Assembly: GCA_015258095.1 (NCBI GenBank)
Contig: JABZIV010000051.1
Location: 1 to 10,709 of the forward strand
Reading direction: 5' to 3'
Source: Lachnospiraceae bacterium
GTDB taxonomy: Bacteria; Bacillota; Clostridia; Lachnospirales; Lachnospiraceae
DNA: 10,709 nucleotides
Part shown: positions 5,037-10,709 of the stretch, in pieces
How the letters are laid out: the number at the start of each line of letters is the position of its first letter
Position numbering within the stretch: position 1 is the first letter of the stretch
The notes under the pieces: generated by a model
Told to the model about the DNA's origin: nothing
Database searches by the model: none
Seen by the model: only the letters and a program-made list of their open reading frames with translations
Translations under genes and position numbers: made by a program

Positions 5037-6356
5037 TCAGGGAAGGATTTTTTTCATGTCTTTCTCTGCGTAGAAATCTTCCAATACCGCAGTGATTTTC
5101 TCGGAAATTTCATTTTGAAGATAAGGGGATTTCTTGCCTTCCACGATGGCTTTCGAGAAGTCAAGAAGCTGATTCCGTATACCCTCTCCCTCCAACGGGT
5201 AGAAATAACGACGATTTTCATTTGCATCTTCGAAACGAAGCTCAAAGTAATCGGTCTTCCACCAGGGGGCAGGGACGTAGATATATCCCTTTGTTCCGGA
5301 AATCACCAGTTCACCTTCGGATTTTACACCACGTCCGACTTTTATGGAAGCGGTAGCATTTTGGAAGAAGAAGTCAATTTTGGTAAAGTTGTCATATTTC
5401 AGTTCTTCATTTTCAAACAAAGAGTAAATCTGTTTCTCATAAGAGCCGCGGAATAGCTGGAAAATCGGGAGCATAGCGGTTGGACCCCATGCGGAAATAC
5501 TGTTCCAGGAGGATTCCAGATTTTGATGGTCCACGCTTTGGATACTGGTACAGGTGGCATCGACGGAAACCACTTTGCCGATTTTTCCGGTTTTGGCGAG
5601 AAGAATTAAGCGGTTATAGGCGTTGGAATAGGCGGTCTTGATGGCTTCCATGAGAACCAGATTTTTCTCTTTGGCAAGCTGAAAGAGTTCTTCGGTCTCC
5701 TTAACTTTCAGAGTAATCGGAGACTCGCAAAGAACGTGCTTTCCTTTTTCCAAAGCACGCTTGATTTCCGCATAATGTTTTTTCGGATGAGAAAGGATAT
5801 AGACACAGTCGCAGTCCTCCAGAAAATCGTCGTAATCCTTTTGGGAAGCGACGTCACTTTTACTGGAATTAAAGAGTGCGGTGACGCTGATGCCGTTCAC
5901 GTATGTGCTTTCCTGATAATATTTATTTAAGACCGTCTGCTCAAATCCGCCAAGGAGACCGAGACTGAGTTTTCGATTTTCACTGCGTATCTCACTGCTG
6001 GAGATGCCGGTCGTTCTGGGAAGGTAGATTACCGTGCAATAGTCTTTCAGATAATCAAAATACCCTTCCCAGTCGGATCCCACGGTGAAGATATCGACAT
6101 CATATTTTTGAATGTCGTCAATTTTCTGCCCTTCGTATTCCTCAACGATGATTTCGTCTGCGAGACCGGTCTTTTGCACCCCTTCGATCCGTTCCGCCAG
6201 GGATTGCTTGACATTGATTTTACCTCTACTTCGGTCAAAGTCATCCGAAGTCACGCCGACAATCAGATAGTCTCCGAGCGCCTTTGCCCTTTTTAATAGG
6301 CGAATATGCCCCTCGTGTAGCAGATCATAAGTGCCGTAGGTAATGACTTTAACCAT
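5037..6356 (-). CDS. TagD-like cytidylyltransferase fused to a Gfo/Idh/MocA oxidoreductase-like domain
   Basis: A 439-residue two-domain protein. Residues 1-~126 match glycerol-3-phosphate cytidylyltransferase (TagD): ITYGTYDLLHEGH with the HxGH motif (14-17), GSDWEGYFDYLKDYC (93-107) and RTTGISSSEIR (114-124). TagD makes CDP-glycerol for wall polymers. Residues ~130-439 resemble Gfo/Idh/MocA dehydrogenases: DCDCVYILSHPKKHYAEIKRAL, GKHVLCESPITLKVKETEEL, NLVLMEAIKTAYSNAYN and KIGKVVSVDA. The usual catalytic EKP motif reads ESP (211-213), and the dinucleotide loop is degenerate (LGLLGGFEQ). This domain may therefore be inactive or altered. The gene lies between the HisC-like gene (60-bp gap) and the DJ-1 gene (29-bp gap), with AAGGAG upstream of the ATG. 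The domain families are clear; the activated substrate may be glycerol phosphate or another small alcohol phosphate. Confidence 0.92.
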   Translation of the reverse strand: MVKVITYGTYDLLHEGHIRLLKRAKALGDYLIVGVTSDDFDRSRGKINVKQSLAERIEGVQKTGLADEIIVEEYEGQKIDDIQKYDVDIFTVGSDWEGYFDYLKDYCTVIYLPRTTGISSSEIRSENRKLSLGLLGGFEQTVLNKYYQESTYVNGISVTALFNSSKSDVASQKDYDDFLEDCDCVYILSHPKKHYAEIKRALEKGKHVLCESPITLKVKETEELFQLAKEKNLVLMEAIKTAYSNAYNRLILLAKTGKIGKVVSVDATCTSIQSVDHQNLESSWNSISAWGPTAMLPIFQLFRGSYEKQIYSLFENEELKYDNFTKIDFFFQNATASIKVGRGVKSEGELVISGTKGYIYVPAPWWKTDYFELRFEDANENRRYFYPLEGEGIRNQLLDFSKAIVEGKKSPYLQNEISEKITAVLEDFYAEKDMKKILP

Positions 6357-6377
6357 AGAAGTTCCTTCTCCTTTTTA

Positions 6378-6412
6378 ACGACAGTTTTCTTCTTTGACGA
6401 CAGTTTTCTTCT
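6378..6412 (-). repeat. 16-bp direct repeat between the HisC-like and cytidylyltransferase genes
   Basis: ACGACAGTTTTCTTCT occurs at 6378-6393 and identically at 6397-6412 (19-bp period). In the sense of the operon it reads AGAAGAAAACTGTCGT twice, just after the HisC-like stop and before the ribosome site of the fusion gene. It fills most of the 60-bp gap. It is probably a local duplication; a regulatory role is not evident. Confidence 0.7.
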
Positions 6413-6416
6413 GAAC

Positions 6417-7475
6417 TTATTGTTCGATTTCCAGGAGCGCATTCATAAAGCGCTCCATATATTTCTTTTCGCCGATTGTTACGCGGAGACAATCGCCCAA
6501 TTTTCCGATAGACGGATAGCATTTGATGAGAATGCCGTAGTCCTTTTTCATCTTCTTAACGATATCTTCGGCGTTTCCTTTCGCCTGAATAAATAGAAAG
6601 TTCCCGGCTTCGCCCTGATGAAGGTAATGATGCGCGTCCAGCTCGCGCACTAAGTACGCTCTGCCTTCCTTGAAATTCTGAATCAGGTCGGAGAGAACGG
6701 TCGGGTGGGTAATGATTTCTTCTGCAAACTTCATGGCGAAAGCGTTCGTGTTATGCGGCGTGCAGAATTTCTGGACGTACTGAATATCATCGGGATGCCC
6801 GACAACATAGCCGAGACGGCAGCCTGCCATCGAGAAGAGCTTGGAAAAAGTTCTCGTGACGAAGACCCTGCGCTCTTCCAAGGCATATTGCAGGAAGGTC
6901 TTCGGATAAAAATAGTGATACGCCTCATCAATTAAGATGGTGATTTCCTTCTCTTTGCAAACTTTCAGAATCTCCCGAAATTCTTCTTCCGTATAAACGT
7001 TCCCCATCGGATTGTTCGGGTTCAGAAGAATCAAGAGTTCCGTTTCGTCGGTCAATTCTTTGAGAATCTTCCCGACCGGCATCCGGAGATCATCCGGATA
7101 GGGAACCTGTACGAAGTTTCTGCCGTACATTTCCGCATAAATCTGGAACATGAAGTAGGAAGGAACTACGCCGACGATGCGTCCGTTTACAGAAGTGAAG
7201 GCTTGTATGATGTAGCGGATGCCTTCAGAAGAACCGTTGACCAGACAGAGGTGCCGGATATCCGTCCCGAGGAATTTTGCCAGGACTTCCGTAAAATGCA
7301 GCGTTTCCGGATACTGTGCCACAAACTGCGGTGTAACCTCGGAAAGAACCTTACGAACAAATTCTTCCGGAAGCCCGCCGGGGTTTTCATTCAGGTCGAG
7401 CCTGAGATAGTCTTTTCTTTCATTCTGATCGAATATCCGATGCAGGTCTTTGATTCGTGGATCCAGGTAATACAT
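6417..7475 (-). CDS. HisC-like PLP-dependent aminotransferase (or amino-acid-phosphate decarboxylase)
   Basis: A 352-residue fold-type I PLP enzyme of the class II aminotransferase group, with HisC-like length. Visible elements are RLDLNENPGG (25-34), the phosphate-binding NGSSEGI (80-86), LNPNNPMGN with Asn155 (151-159), Asp183 in LIDEAYHYF, the Schiff-base Lys212 in TRTFSKLFSMAG, Arg220 in CRLGY, and the carboxylate-binding Arg331 in LRVTIG. HisC makes histidinol phosphate, but close relatives include CobD (threonine-phosphate decarboxylase) and surface-polysaccharide enzymes that form serinol or ethanolamine phosphate. No his genes are nearby. The neighbours are LicD-like and cytidylyltransferase genes, so an amino-alcohol phosphate product is plausible. 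Ribosome site AAAAGGAG overlaps the end of the LicD gene 12 bp upstream, suggesting coupled translation. The fold is certain; the substrate is not. Confidence 0.92.
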   Translation of the reverse strand: MYYLDPRIKDLHRIFDQNERKDYLRLDLNENPGGLPEEFVRKVLSEVTPQFVAQYPETLHFTEVLAKFLGTDIRHLCLVNGSSEGIRYIIQAFTSVNGRIVGVVPSYFMFQIYAEMYGRNFVQVPYPDDLRMPVGKILKELTDETELLILLNPNNPMGNVYTEEEFREILKVCKEKEITILIDEAYHYFYPKTFLQYALEERRVFVTRTFSKLFSMAGCRLGYVVGHPDDIQYVQKFCTPHNTNAFAMKFAEEIITHPTVLSDLIQNFKEGRAYLVRELDAHHYLHQGEAGNFLFIQAKGNAEDIVKKMKKDYGILIKCYPSIGKLGDCLRVTIGEKKYMERFMNALLEIEQ

Positions 7476-7487
7476 TTTCTTCTCCTT

Positions 7488-9143
7488 TTAGAATACTTTT
7501 CTTTTCAGCTTTTTCCACAGTGCGGAAGAACCGTAGTCTTCTTCTTCCGGACTGCCGTCCAGGAGGGAACTTCCGTAGGGCAGGAGTTTTTCCTTCCAAT
7601 AAGAAGCGTATTCGCTGCCACTCTCTTTTTCGAGGAGCAATTGATAAAGCCTTACAATCGCTTCGGATTGCAATATCGCATAATCGGCGTGTACGAGTGC
7701 CGGCATCACAACATAATTTTCCGCATTGGTGACGGCTTTTCCGTCTTCTTTATCTTCTATATCAATCTCTGCCGTGATGAACCAGGGAAAATAGAGCAGT
7801 GCCTTTGTGTACTGCTTCAGGTTCTTGCTGAAGAACTGCGGTTCCACCATAAAGCTCAGATTATATTCGTCACAAGCGTCGTTTATGATAATGGCATCCG
7901 GAGCAAATGTCTGTAAATCAAGCGTCCGATAATCCAGTAGATTTGGATTCCCTTCACCCATTTCTTCCGCATAGAGGGGAAAATCCCATTGTGCCGAAAT
8001 ACAATTTCCCAAGCCGTCTTTAAAATAGTACGGAATCGGTGCAACAAAGCATTCCGTATCCGGGTCCTTCGTTGCTTCCCGGAATACACCCCGTAGTGCA
8101 TCCCAGCGCCGATACATAGCGGGGAGAAAGAGAATGCGCGTCTTTCTTGCAATAGAATCGGCGCTCTTTAAGAAAGTACTTCTCTGTGTATCTTTTTTCA
8201 GCAAATGGGGGTCTACGGTATATTCGTAATATAATTTTCCGCCAATCCCATCCCGGTATGCCTGTTCCATTTTCCGGTACATAGGGTAATGATGATCTCC
8301 GCCTCCTTTTAGGAAGCTTTCATAGTGGTGGTATTTTTCCCGCATAATCTTTGTGTATTCTTTCGGAACGGGTAAAGCCAGAAATTCAAAGTCCAAGTAG
8401 CTTTCGTCCTGAAACCAGCTTTTTTCAAAAATGCCGTTTCCCTGCGCTTTATAGAGGATAAGATCCAGGAGATTTGCCGTCTTGTCTCCATTTTCCTGAT
8501 TGAATTTCATGAAGCAATCCATGAGGAGGGAAAGAATCCGCTTATGAAAAGCGGACGTGCGGGGAAGCTTTATCCCAAGTGCTTTCTCTACCTTTTGGGC
8601 CTCCCTTTCTAAAACGTCTTTATTTTCCCCCTCGAGTGCAGGATAGGAAGCCAATATGCAAAGCGACTTCAAGACGGACATCCGCTCCTTCTCCTTCTCC
8701 GCATCGGGAGAGAGCAGGTCATACACGAAGATATCCACTCCTGCACCGAAAAGGAAGTTGTGGTACTTCTGGAGAGCCGGGGAAGAAACCAGCATCGTGT
8801 TGTGCTGGATGGAGCTTACCAGCTCACAGTCCGGATTATTCTCCTCCAAAGAACGAAAGCTGAGTTCCGCCGGAAGTTCTTTTCCTGCAACAGAGGCGAA
8901 AAGGACGTAGTCTTCTCTTTTCATGGAAATGTCAATGTCGTCATCCCATGGAATGAAGCCTTTATGCCGCATGGCGCCGAGCAGTGTTCCGTAATCAATA
9001 AAATAGCGAATATGATGTCTGTCACAGATTTTGTCAATTTCAATTAAGATTTCCAGTTCGGCGGCCCATGCTCTTTTCATCATCGCCGGCACAAAGAAAC
9101 CGTCTCTTACTTCATCTAAAAAGAATTCTTGTGGGAATTCCAT
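7488..9143 (-). CDS. LicD family phosphotransferase with a large C-terminal domain
   Basis: A 551-residue protein, about twice the usual LicD length (~270). Residues ~25-300 are a LicD (PF04991) nucleotidyltransferase-fold domain: LLEID-like EILIEIDKICDRHHI, FIDYGTLLGAMRHKGFIPW (48-66) and the metal-binding acidic DDDID (67-71). LicD enzymes transfer phosphocholine or similar groups from CDP-donors to surface glycans and teichoic acids. Residues ~325-551 are a second domain (RILFLPAMYRRWDALRGVF, CFVAPIPYYF, NLKQYTKALLYFPWFI, YAILQSEAIVRLY). I recall a similar domain in Lachnospiraceae proteins annotated as CDP-glycerol glycerophosphotransferase-related. It is the first gene of the leftward operon. 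AAGGAG lies 8 bases upstream of the ATG. There is no signal peptide or membrane segment, so it acts in the cytoplasm. The LicD part is firm; the C-terminal assignment is moderate. Confidence 0.92.
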   Translation of the reverse strand: MEFPQEFFLDEVRDGFFVPAMMKRAWAAELEILIEIDKICDRHHIRYFIDYGTLLGAMRHKGFIPWDDDIDISMKREDYVLFASVAGKELPAELSFRSLEENNPDCELVSSIQHNTMLVSSPALQKYHNFLFGAGVDIFVYDLLSPDAEKEKERMSVLKSLCILASYPALEGENKDVLEREAQKVEKALGIKLPRTSAFHKRILSLLMDCFMKFNQENGDKTANLLDLILYKAQGNGIFEKSWFQDESYLDFEFLALPVPKEYTKIMREKYHHYESFLKGGGDHHYPMYRKMEQAYRDGIGGKLYYEYTVDPHLLKKDTQRSTFLKSADSIARKTRILFLPAMYRRWDALRGVFREATKDPDTECFVAPIPYYFKDGLGNCISAQWDFPLYAEEMGEGNPNLLDYRTLDLQTFAPDAIIINDACDEYNLSFMVEPQFFSKNLKQYTKALLYFPWFITAEIDIEDKEDGKAVTNAENYVVMPALVHADYAILQSEAIVRLYQLLLEKESGSEYASYWKEKLLPYGSSLLDGSPEEEDYGSSALWKKLKRKVF

Positions 9144-9407
9144 GTATATACTCCTTTTTTCCCCAAGCGTTATGCATTGCGTACAATATAAAAGAATCTG
9201 TTCTAAATGTATATGTCGGTATAAAAGAGGCGCTCTATAATTCTTTTGGTATAAATCAGAGAAGGTATATTCTTTGAGAGAAAATAGTTTTCCATAAAGA
9301 GATTATTTTAAATAAAAAGGAATACGTGTTGCCCTTTGCGAATGTTTTGAAGTAAAATATAAAATATTAATTTTTAATGCGAACGTGTCAAAAATGGAGG
9401 AAGGAAA
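9144..9407. other. Divergent intergenic region between the LicD operon and the small secreted protein gene
   Basis: Both flanking genes point outward, so promoters for both should lie in these 264 AT-rich bases. The rightward one has a fair candidate at 9329-9358. For the leftward operon I find several TATA-like hexamers (for example TATATT read on the minus strand near 9183-9188) but no well-spaced -35. GGTATA recurs at 9218, 9248 and 9264 on the plus strand. I see no gene or terminator here. Confidence 0.5.
9329..9358 (+). promoter_or_regulatory. Candidate promoter of the small secreted protein gene
   Basis: TTGCCC (9329-9334) and TAAAAT (9353-9358) are spaced by 18 bases. An alternative pair is TTGCGA (9336-9341) and TATAAA (9358-9363), spaced by 16. 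Either would start transcription about 30 to 45 bases before the ATG at 9408. Both hexamers are imperfect. Confidence 0.4.
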
Positions 9408-9959
9408 ATGAAAAAAATTGTTTCTATTTTACTCAGCTGTTTTGTGTTCTTGTTTCCTATGCAAAGTTACGCTTCCGGTTGGCAGGGCAATGCGGAAAAA
9501 GGTTGGTGGTATGGAACCAATGCGGAGAACAGCACGTGGTATCAGGATGGATGGCATTGGATTGACGGGAATCATGACGGTATTGCAGAGTGCTATTATT
9601 TTACGAACGACGGGTATCTTGTCGTCAAAGGAGAAACGCCCGACGGATTCCTTGTAAATGATTCCGGAGCGTGGATGGTAAACAATTCTGTGCAGACAAA
9701 GATGGTGGGAACGGGAGAAAACGGAACAGCACAGAATCAGGGGCAAGTGCAAAAAAACACCGAAACGCAGACAAGTAGAGAAAGCACTACAGCGAACCCT
9801 ACGGAGTACAGTTATATAGGAAATAAAAATACACATAAGTTTCATAGACCTTCTTGCAGGAGCATAAAGCAAATGAAAGAATCCAACAAGGTGGCTATTG
9901 TCAGCAGAGAAGATGCGATACGGAAAGGCTACATACCCTGTGCAATCTGTAACCCTTAA
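9408..9959 (+). CDS. Small secreted wall-binding repeat protein with Cys/His metal-site-like C-terminus
   Basis: A 183-residue exported protein. Residues 1-~23 form a classical signal peptide (MKKIVSILLSCFVFLFPMQSYAS). Residues ~24-100 carry one aromatic wall-binding module (GWWYG, STWYQDGWHWIDGNHDGIAECYYF, TPDGFLVNDSGAWMVNNSV), related to the repeats in the protein at 1682 and common in Lachnospiraceae. A polar Gln/Thr-rich linker (~101-133) follows. Residues 134-183 (YIGNKNTHKFHRPSCRSIKQ, REDAIRKGYIPCAICNP) match the short Ada-metal-binding-like domain found at the ends of secreted nucleases and some MBL-fold proteins; candidate ligands are His146, Cys150, Cys178 and Cys181. There is no catalytic domain, so it may be a binding or structural protein. 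Strong GGAGGAAGG sits before the ATG. The domains are clear; the function is unknown. Confidence 0.9.
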   Translation: MKKIVSILLSCFVFLFPMQSYASGWQGNAEKGWWYGTNAENSTWYQDGWHWIDGNHDGIAECYYFTNDGYLVVKGETPDGFLVNDSGAWMVNNSVQTKMVGTGENGTAQNQGQVQKNTETQTSRESTTANPTEYSYIGNKNTHKFHRPSCRSIKQMKESNKVAIVSREDAIRKGYIPCAICNP

Positions 9960-9974
9960 ATCATTGTAAGGAAA

Positions 9975-10007
9975 ACAAGATATGGAGGAATAAAAACTAT
10001 ATCTTGT
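9975..10007 (+). other. Inverted repeat downstream of the small secreted protein gene
   Basis: ACAAGATAT (9975-9983) and ATATCTTGT (9999-10007) are perfect 9-bp arms, extended inward by a G-T and a G-C pair, with an 11-base loop. It starts 15 bases after the stop codon, where a terminator is expected. The stem is AT-rich and no clear T-run follows, so it is at best a weak terminator. Confidence 0.4.
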
Positions 10008-10055
10008 ATATTGAAAAAGAGAAAAATTATTTTCAAATTAAAAGCGAATTTTTTG

Positions 10056-10084
10056 TTGACAAGCCGATTTCAGAATGCTAATAT
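10056..10084 (+). promoter_or_regulatory. rRNA operon promoter
   Basis: A consensus -35 TTGACA (10056-10061) and a near-consensus -10 TAATAT (10079-10084) are spaced by exactly 17 bases. An A/T-rich tract (10021-10055) upstream could act as an UP element. Transcription should start near 10091, about 380 bases before 16S. No second well-spaced promoter was found in the leader. Confidence 0.85.
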
Positions 10085-10468
10085 ACACAAGCTGTCGCTC
10101 TAAACGAGCCGGCAGGGAAAGACTTTTCCTCAGAAAAGTCCTACAGAACCTTGACAATCAAAGATCGAATAATACACAGACCCTGAAGATTCTTGAAAAG
10201 AAGTTCTTCGAAAGAAGAACGAAAAGCCGGAATTCCGGCAGAGAAAATTCAGAAGCACAGAAATGTGCAGCGAAAACAAACTTTTACAGTAATTAAGGAA
10301 AAACAAGCTAAGCGCGTTTTGACTTGGACTGAACTTAAACTGTCAGTGATGGCAGATTTTATGTATTGGACCTCCTCCTTGCTTTGAGGCAAGTTCGGAG
10401 CCCTGCTACGCAGGGTGCAACTTCGTTGCAGTCGGTACATTCCGTACTTTCCTTTAAGGAAAGTACTA
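10085..10468 (+). other. Pre-16S leader with about nine stem-loops
   Basis: There is no gene here. Hairpins read directly are 10092-10115 (one bulge), 10121-10140 (8 bp, CTCA loop), 10203-10220 (7 bp, GAAA loop), 10226-10239 (GCCGG/CCGGC), 10340-10355 (one G-U, GTGA loop, then ATTTT), 10372-10400 (CTCC/GGAG and CTTGC/GCAAG), 10401-10415 (6 bp, TAC loop), 10416-10430 (6 bp, TTC loop) and 10444-10466 (9 bp, TTTAA loop). The last ends 2 bases before the inferred 16S start. GTTCTTCGAAA (10203-10213) resembles the Bacillus-type boxA antitermination signal, though it is also a hairpin arm. Roles in RNase processing, antitermination and 16S folding are inferred. Confidence 0.7.

Positions 10469-10709
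<241 letters not shown>

Noticed and set aside
7203..7916. A 237-codon open frame on the plus strand
   Set aside because: It is antisense across the junction of the HisC-like and LicD genes, both of which have clear family motifs. The translated sequence shows no recognisable domain.
10151..10175. A second rRNA promoter (TTGACA at 10151 with TAATAC at 10170)
   Set aside because: The spacer is only 13 bases, too short for a normal sigma-A promoter. TTGACT at 10319 likewise has no -10 at a workable distance.
10372..10380. An anti-Shine-Dalgarno-like CTCCTCCTT in the rRNA leader
   Set aside because: It pairs locally with GGAG at 10397-10400 as part of a hairpin, and short pyrimidine runs like this occur by chance. 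There is no evidence of a regulatory duplicate of the 16S 3' end.

Overview
The window comes from a low-to-moderate G+C Firmicute. The right end is the start of a 16S rRNA gene whose first ~240 bases read like Lachnospiraceae (Clostridia). The secreted proteins carry the Trp/Tyr-rich wall-binding repeats common in that family. An oral-type genus such as Oribacterium or Stomatobaculum is possible, but I cannot settle the genus by eye.

Layout, left to right. (1) 1-1175, rightward: the end of an amino-acid-type ABC permease and its ATPase partner, separated by a hairpin and a polypurine tandem repeat. (2) 1176-1681, about 500 bp non-coding: it holds a 58-bp inverted repeat whose arms contain two consensus DnaA boxes, then an AT-rich stretch and the 5' leader of the next gene. 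(3) 1682-4357, rightward: a secreted wall-binding repeat protein and an AI-2E-family membrane permease. (4) 4441-9143, leftward, a tight four-gene operon transcribed in the order LicD-like transferase with an extra C-terminal domain, HisC-like PLP enzyme, TagD-like cytidylyltransferase fused to a Gfo/Idh/MocA domain, DJ-1/PfpI protein. A likely terminator lies inside the 3' end of the convergent AI-2E gene. (5) 9408-9959, rightward: a small secreted protein with a wall-binding repeat and a Cys/His metal-site-like tail. (6) 9960-10709, rightward: a strong rRNA promoter, a ~375-nt leader packed with hairpins, and the beginning of 16S rRNA.

The most interesting part is the leftward operon. A cytidylyltransferase that activates a small alcohol phosphate, a LicD transferase that uses such CDP-activated groups, a PLP enzyme of the fold that can make amino-alcohol phosphates, and a fused oxidoreductase domain together suggest a pathway that makes and attaches an unusual phospho-(amino)alcohol to a surface polymer. 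Two secreted proteins with choline-binding-type repeats flank it and could read such a decoration. This is inference from family membership. The substrate is unknown, and the oxidoreductase domain lacks the usual catalytic lysine.
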